DNA from: Lottia gigantea
Lineage: Eukaryota > Mollusca > Gastropoda > Lottiidae
NCBI RefSeq assembly: GCF_000327385.1
Contig: NW_008707425.1
Coordinates: 213,312-277,311 of the forward strand
Direction: 5' to 3'
Length of the DNA: 64,000 bases
Shown: one piece after another, positions 13,835 through 28,900 of the stretch
Position numbering within the stretch: the stretch's first letter is position 1
Layout: every line of letters begins with the position of its first letter
Translations under genes and position numbers: made by a program
Notes under the pieces: generated by a model
What the model saw: only the letters and a program-made list of their open reading frames with translations
Databases searched by the model: none
Told to the model about the DNA's origin: nothing

Positions 13835-13886
13835 AACTTCAAAGAGTAAGTACTTCGACCAACTTCAAAGAGTAAGTACTTCGACC
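13835..13886. repeat. Perfect 26-bp tandem duplication
   Basis: A 26-base unit starting aacttcaaagagtaagtact is present twice in immediate succession without mismatch (13,835-13,860 and 13,861-13,886), followed by two more matching bases. Lack of any difference suggests a recent event. Confidence 0.95.
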
Positions 13887-16800
13887 AAAAGTCGAAAAAG
13901 GTACTGGTCTTACATAGAAGTTTAATGGAAATTTAACAAACGCTACAGATTTTGATCAACTACTTACGGAACACTTATTGTAGTGAGTTCTAATAGATAC
14001 TGCAGGTAATTTCTATTTTCTTGTATATACAGGACAATTTGCTAGTCAACACAGAAAGACCTTCAGGTCGTGTTAATCTTGGCTTACGCCGTTAATGTTG
14101 ATATCAACAGATGTGAAACGTGTTAATAAACACTGGTATTTTTAACTGGTTACCGCATTGTTGTTCCTTTATAAGCAACCACTGAAAATCAAAGCCTTAT
14201 CAAAGTTTGCGAACTGTTCAATATTGCACATAGACTTATTCAATGTAAAAAAAGCTGACAATTCAGCGTCACCATAATTTTAGTATTTTCAAGATAAAAC
14301 TAGAAGATACAGCTACTTAAAATACGAAACGAATAAGGTAATTGACACCAACATTCTGTTAAATCATTTTCGACTCGCCAAATAGACATATCATTGCCAT
14401 TGGATTTCAAATCAATGTCACCAAAACTGTTTAAAAAATTACGTCGATTCCACAATTGGTTATATAAATCCATGCATTGTGCACTGTAGAATTGTGTTTA
14501 CATGAATTTGACTGCTTGAAAAGAAATATTTTTCATCAAGAAGAAGTACAGTGGAATGCAGTGATCTGGATTTCGGGAATCAATAACATTTGTCTTACAA
14601 TTCATCCATTTAAATATGCACATGTGCCCAGAATAATGTGTCGCTTTGATTGGCACCTATCTCAATATCAATTTAAAAATCATAACCTTTGTGCGAGGTA
14701 TCTATTTAACGACATAATGAAATTCTAGAAATTGACCAAATTGGCTCGATTCAGACATAATGATTATCATTTAATATTGAACGTGTCATAATTTCATCTG
14801 CAAAATGCAGGTAATCAAATGAATTGATGGCCGCAATGTCAGTTAGAAAGGTCGCCATCTTGTAATTTAATATGTGCAATGACATCTCAAGTACCAACGA
14901 TTATCAATCGGTCACTTAATGAGGCCTAATGTCACACGACCACTCCTTATACTAGTTCTACTAGAAAGGGTTCATTGCAGTACATTAGTATTAGTAATGC
15001 TGACAATATTTGCCCGAGGGAAAAAGTGGCATATCTTGTCTTTCTAGAAATAAAGTGGAACTGCTTATGATATGCAGTTTTGAATAATAACAGTCAAACT
15101 TGTTAAAAGTCTTCCAAGAACAACTTTTTTTGTAAGTAAATAAACGGGGTTCACGTAAAATTGTTATTACATAGTGCACTACTGCTGTAAATTTGAAGAC
15201 CAAAAAATCTATGATACGCAACAGGTAATAACTTTCGTTTTCAAGATGCTCCATTAAATTTAACGAAATATATGAACACCTTAGATTGGAGAAAGGTACA
15301 GATCGTAAAACACAATACGAAAACGTTATTAGATAAAAAAGATATCTTTTGTTTTCATTCTAGAAAAATCTGATAAGGTCATAACCTCAAATACCATTCA
15401 ATCCAATTTTGTCAGAACATCCGACTCTGGTAAATTCTTTTCTGAATTTAAATGAACCACAATGGTGCAAATAGAGGCTATCGGAGTATTTGCCTCATTT
15501 GAGTCCTTGTAATCTTATCGATCATATTCCTATTTCCCCTATTAACATCATTAAGCTAATATCTGTCTGACGACTAGATTCTAGGCTAATTAACTGGTTA
15601 AAGTGATAAACTATCATTCTCACTGGTCTAATAACTAGTTTACTCTCATCAATATCAATTGTTAGTAATTTGATGCCAATCAGAGTCCTTACAAAGAGCA
15701 GAAACATTGCAATCTGATCAGACTTATTATGTCTTCTTTGAGACAATTTTCATGATTTATTTGTCTCCATTTGAAGTAAGGAAAATAAGAGCCAGGATAA
15801 CTTCATTTTTGGAAGTTGTTCATGGTGAAACCTATGGGTGAAGAAGATTCATCTAGGTCAAAAGACTCTTCTTCGTTTACAGACATAAGATCTCAAAACT
15901 AAATTTGTACGTCGTATCTAAGAGAATAATATGAATATTTAGTACCTCATTCCAACCAATCATTCTTGTACGTTGTTGTCAGCTTTATGATGAAGATTCG
16001 ATTTAAGTATCGAACCATAACCATGTTCCCGTCAGCCCGGTCAAAAAACATATGTACTTGAATAAAGTAGTGTTATTCTGTTTTTATTCAAAGGTATTTT
16101 GATGAAAGAAATCATAAAAAGTTTAAGGATTAGAGTGAATAACGTACTTGTGTTGATTCAAATACTTAGAATAGCCGTCTCTGATTCTGAAAAAAAATAT
16201 TAGCACGCTGTTAAATCTAGTTCAATTTTCACAGATATGTGAACTACTCGAACAACGTCTTAAACCTTGTTCAAAATCGTAGCATTGATCAATTTCACCC
16301 CTTGACGTTTAGCTCCAAAATATTGGCTTTAGAGCATTGCAGTTGTATTTTGAAGAGATCAAAATCCTGGGAAAGTTCGCAAGGTCAAATTGATCTGCAG
16401 TTATGAATCTTCTCACAAATTTGATAAACAGGAAAGGGGATCAAAATAAATCATATTTTCATAAAAGTGGGAAACATTGTTTCTCAGAACGGGAGGAATA
16501 CAACAAGACGAAGTTGTTGATCAAGGATTGTTACTTGTTGACATGTTGGTCGACGATTGTTGACAAAGTTCAGATTATGCAAACAAAATCGGTAAAGTTG
16601 TCAACAAACACATCAAATTTACAATAACCGATGAAGAGTATCAAACATCGCTTTAAGCCGAAAAATCTTTCCAATATCCACAAGTTATTCCATTGATTGT
16701 CAACACAACTGACTGTCTTTCTACTTGTTGATCAACATTATTTTTTAGTCCAGTTGTTTTTAATTTCTTCATCTTATATCGAAAATCTATATTAACGATG

Positions 16801-19800
16801 TGTCGGGAGTGATTTTTTCAATGAATTGCACATGTTGGAATTTAAGGATCTATAGATTTTCGTTTGTAACACGAGGTTGTGCATATTTGGATAAAAGTTT
16901 GTATTTGAGGATATTGTGCCGACTCTAAACTCAACCTCCATCGAAGTCTGTTTACACTTTGAATTTTAAAAATTTATCTGTATCGTTTTGTTTTGTATTT
17001 TAGGAATAGTCAAGAAATATCGTGTCTGGATTTCTGAGGACGTCGATTTAACACATCTGACTTTTATTTGACCTATCAGCATCATATCGATACCGGTTGA
17101 GCAGACGAAGTGGTAAATTGAAACAGGGAAAAGGCGGCGTCTTATTGAGATTTGCTCTTTGTGACCTAATATCCTTCCCGAGCAATGTGTATAGACGTAT
17201 TTCTGTGTCTAATCCGATCATTATACCTTGGATATCTGTATCCAATACAAACATTATTAGCGGAATTGCTGTAGAAATAGAATGTTAGCTTAGATAATCG
17301 GAGATCAGTGATGATATCAATCAATGAAATTGGAAATAAAGTAGTTTTAGAAATGCATTAAATTGAGAAATGGCGTAGAGGTAGAAGAAGCAAATTTCAA
17401 GATATTTCAAACGTCAACTACTGTCGTATGCGTTAACCATCTGATACCATCAAAACAGTCGTCACATAATATTATTATAACGTTTCAAATGCATGTCTAC
17501 TAACGTTAAATGATAGAAACGAAAGAAGTGATCCTTGCTGTATGCCATTGCACTGAGATCAACTGTGCTTGCAGCGTCTTCCAATAGACAGTAAAGGCAA
17601 TATTGTGAATTGAAATTAAGAGATCTATGTCAGGTAACAATAGAATCATCATGATAGAACAATAAGATAAATCAGACTGAGAGCTATTGATCTGGTTAAT
17701 CGTTTCAATTGCCGAATCTACTTCATCTCCAGGCCATCTGAATCCTGTCATTGTCATCCTAAACCACTGCTACACATATTGAAGAGATCATGACTTATTT
17801 GGATTTGATCAGGATTAAAAGTCAAGTAGCATAAACTTATGTAATGTTTACATTTACGATCGGTTTCCCCTATCTGATTTTGACCCAGATTAAATTAATT
17901 TACGGCTGCGATGAATGGTAATAATTGAGAAATTTGCCACCTAAATTTGAAAGTTAATTACACTGAAGAGGTAAGTATATCTAGATTTTTAATGTTTTAA
18001 AGTGTATCGATTAATATTATACATTATATTTTGACAATAATCATGACAATTTAAATCATTGCTAGATTTTTGCATGGATGTCAGGTAGACACCCTTTAGC
18101 TCATAAAGCAGTACCGCATTTGGGAAATTTATTTGGTCATACAAGGATCAGAATATCTATTAAAAGGAGAAACAGACAAAATCACAAATCGAAAGAATCA
18201 TCATATCAACATGGATCAAGACCAATGACAATCCTCGGTCATTCAAGATTGAATTGAAATAATTGACAGAGACCAAATTTGCTATGTGAAGTGATATACA
18301 ATTTATCGTGTATATATCATATTGATTGAGGGGGCGGCTGGTGGTTATTCTTTTCTTTATCCCCTGGACAATCTTGAGATATTAATAATTTTCTAAATGC
18401 AGCTCAGCTTTACGAGCTATGCGGAATAAAGAGTATCTGACTGACACATATCGTACTAAATCGTACTGTGACAATAGGTCTTCCAGATGGGGATGGTAAA
18501 CATGCAATAATCAGTAAAAATTATTATTTTGAATATGAACCGATATGCCGTTTGTACATTTAGGACAGCTTGCTTAGACTCATAATGAAAATTGTACCCC
18601 AGCTTGAAGTTTGGACAAAGGAAAGGGATTAAAATTTGGGCGTTTGTGTACCGTTACATTACCAATGCAAACCTAACTGAAAAAAGTTTACAGTAGGTCA
18701 AATAGAGACGCCATTGGAAGACCCCTCATGAACATATGCAGGTGAAGTCAAATTCCAGAAGTAGACCCCCTAAATCCATATCATAATTTAACATATGACA
18801 CTTTGATCCTCAGAACATCGTTGTCATCATGACATCCTTGTAAATTAAAAATACGTGACAACTTACAACCCCCAAAACTAAGTTCATCAACACCTCCAGG
18901 GAGATTTTTATCGCCTGGGGCTGTGATTTAACCGCAACTTCATTACTTATCCAAAAGTTTACGAAACATTTTTAGAATGTGTCGTTTAAAAAGACAATAG
19001 TTGAGAAATGTATCAATTACATTGCGATGACAATTTAATCAACGCATTTCGTCAATCCATCAATTTATGGACGTGTTAATCTTTTCCACGGGCCATTCGT
19101 GCCTTGCCAATTGTCCGGCTATAGTGGTCATCTTTCTTATTGTATCTGTCATATCGAGCATGGCAGGTTTATGTTTTACTGGTCAGTATAAGCCTGAAGG
19201 CGAGCACTCCAGGTCATTCAAACTTTGCCCATTTTGTTTTTATTTTGTAATAAAAGGGATACTAAAAGATCTTTAATGTTTCTATGAAATTCTAATGATG
19301 TTTACACACATATTGTTATTATGTTTATATGAAATTTATGTATGGTATTTGTTATTCAGTGATCTTTAGTTATGGTCAATTTCTTATCTTGGTATGTAGT
19401 TCTGAACGCTATTAGAAAAGTCATACATGTTAACGTTTGTGAATGGTGAATCTTAAATAACACCCGACGATGTTCAGTCTATCTTTAGCTTCCTTGATTT
19501 GAAAATATTCAACAAATGAACACCATGTTTTGATCTACACAATTTTAAGCTTCGTATTGCCGAATCAACTTAACTCAGCAAGCACACCAAGAGACCACCA
19601 ATTTTTCTCTGTTTCAGAGGGTAATACCACACGGTCCGAGATCAGCACGGTCTATAACTAGTTGTTAAGACGTGTAAATTTTGGACTGCATAAATTACAG
19701 ATCAATTTGAATTACAGATCAATTCGACATTCGAAGAATGTACAAAATTAAGGTTGTAGATGGCTATCTGTATTTTCATTGATGTATAAAAATAAAATAT

Positions 19801-19901
19801 TTTCACTGTTAAAATAGAGCCCATTACATCAATTGTAGAGCGCTATAGAAATATAAAAAAGTGTTATGTTTTTGTAGGTTCTGTTTTGATTTTTCTACAT
19901 T

Positions 19902-19959
19902 GACATAGATAATATATTTTAAAAAAAGCTGACATACATAATATATTTTAAAAAAAGCT
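19902..19959. repeat. 29-bp tandem duplication
   Basis: Two adjacent 29-base copies (19,902-19,930 and 19,931-19,959), each ending in ttttaaaaaaagct, differ at a single base (acatag versus acatac). This is a simple recent duplication in AT-rich DNA. Confidence 0.93.
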
Positions 19960-22900
19960 AAACTACATTTGTATGAGAACTAGAATTAGTGAGCTTTACT
20001 TTTCACTTCTTTCAGATAATAATAGGACACGATAGTATGAACATATAACTTTCCCATGATGACGCCGGTAGCAGTCTGCGACGTTGGCAGTGACATTTAT
20101 GGACTTAAAATAATTAGTAACTAGCAGAAGCAGATGTAATCAAATCGGCCTTCTAATTTACGCAAATTACAATGCGTTTATGACACACATAAATTGGTTA
20201 TTTGAATTAGGAACATAACAAATTCAATAACCCTTTCAAATACTAGCACCTAATGAAAATTCTAAGTCATAAAAATTATCAACAGTATGTCGACAAATTG
20301 AAAAATCAATTATTGTACAAATAGCTACATGAGGATTAATAACTGATTTATATCGTATTGAATTTTAACACTATTATGGTAACATCTTGCATGACATAAT
20401 CCAAAGCTAGGTTTATGCTGGTCGAAGTGTTATGAATTGATTCGATAGTGAAAATTATTATATTTGTAGGGCCTTCGAAAGTATTTGCAAAATAAAAACG
20501 GAACAAAACGAATTAATAAATATTATAAATCGAACAGTTTAGATATTTAAATTCAAGGCACACATTTAATGAACATTCAAAGCAACTGATAACATCAACC
20601 GTTCCATTTTGAGGTTTGCGTATACAGATACTGTTGTCTGAATTTTTAATAATGATTCGAATCTTAAACATCGTATAATTTAGTATCCTTGATAACGCTT
20701 CTCAACTTGTTGGCAGATTAACTTCCTAAAACATTTCAAGCATGCATTTTCGTGGTCAAAATATTACAATATAATATATATATCGCTGCACGTTTGCAGT
20801 TCAATAGTCACAAACGATCTTATCTTAATCCTTCAACATTAATTGAAAATAACTCGGCAGTTGGTCCCCCATTCTCTAAATCTAAATGGAAATCATAAAA
20901 AATTAAGGCGTCATTTTCAGCTATGCACAATGCATGGTTTTTATTTCCCGTCGCTTAATGTTTTCAATCGCGTCTACTTCCGTATAGGTAACATATTGTT
21001 TCGTCTCTAAATCACTGACTCGCTTTGAAAATGTTTTTTTGAAAACATCTGATACCACGTCTAGGTTAGGTAATGCAAACATATACAACTGAGCTATACT
21101 TATCGCACGGAATTGTATATTATGTTGAAGCCAATTTTTCCGGAAAATGCTTAACTTAACAAAAAATTTGTTTGTCCTATAAACTTTCTTTAAATGGCGG
21201 AATATAACAGTCGGTTAGAGCGTTGAAAAGATGTCATTTGCTTGATAACGTTGGATTAATGGTCGACGCATATGGGTATGGATAATCTGGGACAGATCAA
21301 TGCCAAGAGGTTTTTCCTAGATCCATCTGTTACAAAACTTTAAGTATTTATCCTTGTAAAAATGGTTGGTTGGTTGTTTCTTTTTTAAATTTCCAATTTC
21401 ATGAACGAGGATGATAGTTCATTTTCTTTCTACAAAATGCATAAGTGTCGTTTGTTTTTTTTAGCTATTGCATGTCAACTGCAAAACTGATTCTGTTCCC
21501 TCATGCAGTCAGACCCAGGAATAGATGAATATAACAACTGTAATAGCTTAATTATGCTTTAGCCACGAAGTTAATCAATAAACCTATCAACTGGTTATTC
21601 GAGTATTCAAGTAGGCGTGGTAGGGGCAATGGCCAATGTATTTTTTATGTCTATTTTACATTCATTCTTTTGTTAAGCCCAATCTAAGCCTTTTAATGGA
21701 GAGTCTAGTAGATCTTAATTCGACCATAAATTTTCTCAATTGCACATTTTCACCTTGTCGGCAAAACATTTATTATAGATGACTCTCGACCCCCTATAAG
21801 GGTGTAACAATACATACCAAGCCCTATCACTCCTTCCGTCAGTTTACCGTAAAGAGAAGGGATTGAATACTTAATTTACCAAAACCAATTTCATATACTC
21901 CTGCTGTTTTCTAATGCATTCGGGCGTTATGGATATATTCAATTAAAGGTTTATGTTTTGGCTTAATTTGAAGGTCAAACCTATTTCTCATTGTGCTGAA
22001 TTAGAACGTTTGTGGTAACATTACGATTTTAATGGCGATAATGTCCAGAGAAGATGTATATCTCACAGTCTGATTAAATAACTGCAAACCCGGCGGAAGT
22101 GTCATTCTAAGGAAATACATAGGCTAATCTACGTATACGGAGGTTACTTAAAAATTTCTTTTTGCATTGTTCCAAGATCAGGTCTACTTAGCTATTGCTT
22201 ATTACTGTACATACATAGAAAGGCAGGATGAAACACTCGTCTTGCACTCCAATAGACTTTTCAATACTGCATGCCGGTGCAAGTATATGTTTCCTTCAGA
22301 AGTTTCTCGCGTTCGTATTGCATGGAATAGAAAAAATATTTAGCATCAAATCGTCCAACCAGAAAATATGACCGAAACTGACCACACTTACTTTATCTTA
22401 ACAATGATCTTTCACACTGAATTCGTTAAAAATCGCATTTTTTTCTCACTCCTTTCTTTATTCAACTAAACTTATCGCTCTATCTTCACACATACCTCTT
22501 ACCTTTAGAATAATTTTCGAAAAAAGGCGACAAAAACGAAAGTCTGTATGAGAAAAATATAAATAATATGGCCGGGTTAAACCATCAAACATAAGTCAAA
22601 AGGCAGCTTACAGTACTAGTCGAAAATCAAAAGAAAAAAAATCAATGTTTTATATAAGTGAAGAAATTGGTATGATTTTCATAAAGGAACCTGAAAATCC
22701 TTTACCTTGCCAATTTCAAGGCATCTACACAACCGCAATCAACATGAGCGAAAAGCCCATTTGAAGAAATTAATCGTCTACAAGTAATTTTGATTAAGTG
22801 TCAAGAAGGATGACCACAGATTTCGAAAACTCTGGTCGACGAACATTTAAATTGTATAAGTAAGCAGAAACGAAAAAAATGCGATTTTTTGTCAGTCGTT

Positions 22901-25900
22901 GTGCGCTCAGGTGTACTTAATCCATCGCTTTATCCGCTTTTTTCATAACACCATCAATTGCTAGTCGTAAAATATCCAGTGCTTTTACGATTTTGTTAAT
23001 CTCAAGATCCACCAGAGCCCCTTTCTGGTGATTATTTCTGGATTATGTTATCCCAAGAACAAAAGACATCCAGTAAAACTAAAATGGAAAGGCCATGGAA
23101 CGATTTCAGCTATCGGCCAGAACCGACACATCTTTTCTTTTTCATTTGCCTATTACCATTACACTTAGATATCAACCAACTAAAAGGAACAGCGTAAATT
23201 TTGTTGCCCCGTCAATTCAATTTTGCCTTTATTTTGGAAGTCCAAATAATACAATAGGTCATTAATGGGTCACTATTGTTTAAATAAAATAAATAAACAA
23301 TTAACCACGTGATAAATGTTAGTAAACAAAATTCTACTTCGAGCCAAAGCTCCAAAACTACTTCATTTCAATGATTTATTCAAAGTTTCCTGCATGTTGG
23401 AATAAAAATATTCAAAGATATTTATTATATATTCTGTTATTTTCTGTCGATGAATTTTCAGAAAAAAAATCCCAACGTTTTACAGTCCTTTTATAAATTG
23501 CTTAAAAAGCTAGCATCTTAAAACGTCCTCAGTAACAAAAATAAGTAGCAAATAAAGTTAGAAACTTTAATTTATGTGGCCGAAAATACAACATTGAGCA
23601 AACTCTAATAATTTATGGATCAATCAATAAACTAAGGAATTCAACACATAACAATCCGCTTACATCAGAGTTTAAACTCTGAAATAAAGGGGAAGAGGCA
23701 AAAGTACAGTAGAGTTGACTGTACAAATTTTTATTAAACTAATGACCAAATACCAAGACAGAACAAAACTATTTACAAGTTGTAAGAGAGATCAAATTGG
23801 TCAGAGAACTGAATCTGAGTAAGATTATAATGAATTGTCACTAAACTGAACAAAATAATAGTGAATTGTACTTAAACATGAATTAAACTATCAATGAGAG
23901 GGTGTTACATATGAGGACCGATAATTAATTATTTTGAATCCAACATATTAATATTTGTACCTTTATATGTGGCACAAACCGCTCAGTAAAAAACAAAGGG
24001 CTAAGTAACGTATAGCTTGCTGAACTCGACAGTTGAAATTGAAGCATTTTCCAACCCTTGTCTTTGTCCTAATTTGAGTGACCTTAAACTTAGAATGACT
24101 ACAATAAAATCACTTTCAAATAAAGTAAATGTTGACAAAGAGTTAACGGGATTTTAAACGGGTCTATATTAATTTTCACAAGGTCGTGTATCGTCTTTTG
24201 ATTTCTGTTGGTATACGTTAAATAACGGTCAAGTGGCGTAATTCACAAGTTATGTGTTCGCTAATAACAATACCAAGGTCTCTATCGGTGATCACATCAA
24301 AGATTAAAACACTGCTGTCTATTATCTTGATATAAGTATTATAGAAAAATAAACATACTTCAACTTTCTAAAGATAGTGTGATAGGTGATATGGGTTTAA
24401 GTGGAAATTAATGATTTTGTGGATTAAGTTAAAGTCCTACGATTAGCCTTGTCGGTTAGTTTATATTATTTCGTCTGTTGCTTCCACTCGTATTTCAAGT
24501 TCAGAACGATGTTCTGTATAGCATTTTTCTATGCTATTAAAAAATTCACAAAAGATGCGGACGCGACCACACATTGGAGAAAAAGGCATACATTGCTTGC
24601 AGAGATTCGATAATTTTCCCTTCTTTATTTTTTGTGTCGGAGGCAGCTATCGTATATTCATCATTCCAATATTCCCTGTACGTTTGTTGTTCCACTATTA
24701 GTTATCAAATGGATTTATTGGACAAAACCGAGCAGACCCTTGCATACTCTTAAGATCTATCAAAATTGAACAGCCAAATACCACGAATAGTGAAATGTTG
24801 TCTTCCCACAGAACCATCGACAAAGCACCTTACTATTAAAAAAAATAGTTAATTTGGCAAATTCAGAGCGACGTCGACTATAAAGACAATACCATAACCT
24901 AAGCTTATGATTCTTTACAAAACTTCTGAGAAATTTTTATAGGTCACTGTAACAGGCAGATGCTAAAAGCCAAAGTGAAGATCACTTCAGACGTTGGTCA
25001 CAAATGAGTATTGCTGATAATGGAGCTAATTGAGGTCTTGCTGAGATAACATCTCCTTCGGATGAAAGCATTGAACACACCGCGTCAATACCGATATCAT
25101 AAATGAACACGATGCTGCACAATACCTCATAAGATCAGCATGGCTGAACGAGATCGAATGCATTGGACATGCCTTTGACCAACCGAAACCCTTTGTGTTT
25201 CTACATTAAACGTTCGACTTCTTGATGAGATCGGATAAATAAAACAAACAAACAGAAAAAACGAAATCTTGAGAAATCTTTTGTCAGAGTTCACAAGTTC
25301 ATCTAAAAAATTAAAAGGGGTAGATGTGAGGGAGAGATAGGGACTAACATTAAATAAAGTAATTTGACTTGCAGTAATGGACGCGATGTTTTGTTTTGGC
25401 TAATGGCTTTCCTTTACTTATCCCTTGTACGTTTATTTATTGCCGTACATTCGATAAACGATAATGGTCGTTTAAAAACGAATTGACTTTATTTTGACAA
25501 CGGTTATAATGGGCTATAGTAATAATAATAATGTTCAGATGGTTTAGACATTACTAGTATGGGAAATGGGTGTATGTTTGACTAGTCTAGTTTTAACCTT
25601 GTGGTTAGCCTTTCCTGATCTACGGATGCCACATTCGAATGTGTTTATTTGGCCATATAATAACAGCAGTTGAAAATTCGTGGATCTGGTATCACGAGGA
25701 GGCACTTACAATCTTTTATTACCAAAAGTATACTTGATCAAGGATGCAAATGAGCCACAGTTTAGATTGGTATATTTCTTACGCAGCTATTTTGAAGAAA
25801 AATCAAGTTGTTACTATGTAAATCAAAGCCGCACCCAAGCCGCCCTGATGCAACTTTTTTTTTTATATTTTAAAATGTCAGCTGAGTGACTCTGGTAAAA

Positions 25901-28900
25901 ATTATAACATCCTTGAAAATGGGTCTGAATATTTCTCACACTCACAGATGATGTTGTGTGACCCGATGACGCGAAGTAATTTGAAGGTTTAAGGGAAAGA
26001 AAGCCCCCAATTTACCCTAATCACTCTTTGACGACTATTAAATATAATACAAAATATCATAATTATATAGAAGAAGCCTGTCATCACAATCACTAAAAGT
26101 TTGTTCAAGGTAAACATGGCGTCCCTGAAATTACGAGCCATGTGATACTCCAGGTAGCTCTCGTGTTATCGGAACAGACGTATCGAGATTTCAGCTGATT
26201 TACCTGGTTTTTAGATTATCATTAAATCTGGATTGGACTCGGCATTCCCGATTACCAAGACATAGACCGTTCTTCAGAACACCTTTTCAATGAGACTGGA
26301 AAAACGGGAATGAAATAATCACCATGTTGTGGACAAATTACATGAAATTTTCTTCAACTTTCTGCAATTAGCTGTGAACACTTTTGAAAGACCAAGGTGA
26401 TTGGTCTAGTTAAATATATCCTCCGGTTTCACGCACGAACGAATCCATTTCTGATATTAATGCAATAGTTGGACACACGCTGAATTCCAAATGACGGGGT
26501 TTCAATCGCCTCGAGCCAATTCAACTAAGAAATGGAGTAAATGATGCTGTACGCATTCTTCTCTAACAAGACTCCGTCTAATTGGCCGCCATTGTGCTGA
26601 TTTGTTTCCTGAACCGAGGAGTTTACGGTCAGTTTTCATATTAATCCAGCTTGACCAACCATTGTCCAGTTTCTTGACCCTTGCCACTTTCCTGTATGAA
26701 ATGACCAAATCTTGTTGGTAATTCATCCGTTGAAGACAAAGACGTTTGATATGCTTTGGTTTATTTTTTGTTATTAAGATCCTGCCCGAAGCCAAGATGA
26801 CCAATAATTACAAGGAATTCTAATTCACACCTTCTGTGCTACAGTGAATCAGATTTCCTTGGGCTCGAAATTGAGAATATTGATGCGAATATAGTTTATT
26901 GTAAATGGTAGAATTGCACGGACTATTTACCTTAAGGTCATCACCATTGTTATTCTTCCTTCGCTAACTAGACGAGGTTTGGTGCGGTCTAAAAATTATT
27001 GTCCTTCGGATTTTCCAATCGATATCCGAATATTCTCTTGGCTGACGCTGAGAAGGTCACATATAAGGTATGTAATTGTATATCAATATAAGTATATGCA
27101 GTCCATTTTCGCAAGCAGTACCTTTTATCTGAACTATACTATGTACATTGTTCTCTCAATGGGTATCAAGCTATGCGACAATAACAAAATTTCGTCAATA
27201 GTCTTCAATGTTGTATAGAATTATTCAAAAATATAATTAACTAAGCATTCAAAGGGGTGTAAGCCAATGGACCAGTCAAGACCGCAAGGACAGGAAGGCC
27301 ATGAAATATAGAGCCAAAATAGAACGATTAGGCACAAACTGATAATTGAGTTCAATTTACTCATTTGAACATCATTGTCGAAAGATTAACAGTTTTGACA
27401 TTTCTAGAGACTATTGTCGTAATTTCACCTATGTTGGTGATAATTGCAGGTACATTTTGGCGCTAGCGACTTCCGGTTCGAATTTATAACCTTAAACAGT
27501 AATATTATTGAAGAAGGCAATTATGGTGTCAGTTGTCTACCGCTTTTAAGCGACTTGTCAAACACTACTGAATAATATAGCCTTGACGCATTCCCATTCT
27601 GTTATAGGGCAGCATCAAAACACTTGTATGCTCAATTCTTACGCTTGGGTCTTTCAATCCGTCTTAGTATTGCAAGAATTCATAATCCGTGGGTTTCAGC
27701 GGCCGAGGTCTGGGAAGATTCGCAAGAGGAGCTTCTTAGATAAGAGCCTTTCAAATACACTAGGCTGCATCTTGCTGGAGGTGTAACAAATGTGAACGGA
27801 TGTTAATTATTTTGTTATCGTGCTCAAATCTTGCTAACCCTCTTAATAAAGCCAAATCTGTTGTTTAGTAGAAAATAATAATAATGATGTACCGTGATTT
27901 TATCTTATTTGCTTCAGGCATCTTCAACGTTACAATTTAATCTCTTAACACTACCAAAAGGCTGCTGGTAATTATGGCTTTTAAGACTTGACCTTTTTTT
28001 AGAAATTTTTGTTGGCTTCCGCGTATCGAACTTGATATTGAGCTACATTCAGCTTTGAACTACATACTTGATATCCAAAAGACTTGGAGAAAGACCCTGC
28101 TGGACTTAGTAAACCTACACAACAGCTGTAGTAGAATTATAGCTAACCTATCCAAAATGTCTATGCTCACAAATTTTACGTGAGTATGATATTTGAAATC
28201 TATTTTCTCCTAACATAAACTACCATTAATGGCTGCCGGACCTTAATGAAGTTGAAACTACTCAAACCATTATGACACCACGGACACGTCTTTTAAACTT
28301 CACGAGACACTAGATCTTACACTGCTGATATTTTCGGAGCAAATTGTTGATCACAGTTTTTAATGGTTTCCTTTTTAAATATGTTTTTTTGAAATTTTGG
28401 AACGCAGCGCTGTGTGGCAAGTTATTACTGCCGACCAGGCCGTACTGTACATGAATTTCATAAAAGAAAAGGAGGCAGATTAATTTCATTTTTATTAAAA
28501 GAAAAATCCGATGATATAAAATTCAATTAGTATGTCAAGGATGGAAATGTAAAAACACAATTGGTTATTGCAAATGCCATCTTTCTAATCCTATGATTTC
28601 ACATTAGAGCGTCAAATACTTCCGCGAAGTCATAACCAATAAATTTACATAAATCTTGAATCTACTTTGCATAATAAATGATTGACACATGCAACATAAC
28701 AATAAAGTAATTGTCGATGTGGGCAGAATAATATTACCATGACAACTAACAAATACAGTGAACAAATCATAACCATTAAAAAATCCATTTCATCAGAAGA
28801 TAGGGAAATATTTCACTATGACAACGGTGGTATATAATATTGTGTGAACGTTATCTCCATATCGTTTTATGAGTGTTTGGGATTTTTGAGCTATTTTAGA

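Noticed and set aside
21205-21275. Plus-strand cagtcggttagagcgttg, A-box-like
   Set aside because: Resembles the D-arm of a tRNA, but no B box follows at a sensible distance.
26502-26804. 100-codon minus-strand frame in a less AT-rich patch
   Set aside because: Looked possibly coding but contains no recognisable motif and no splice sites of note.
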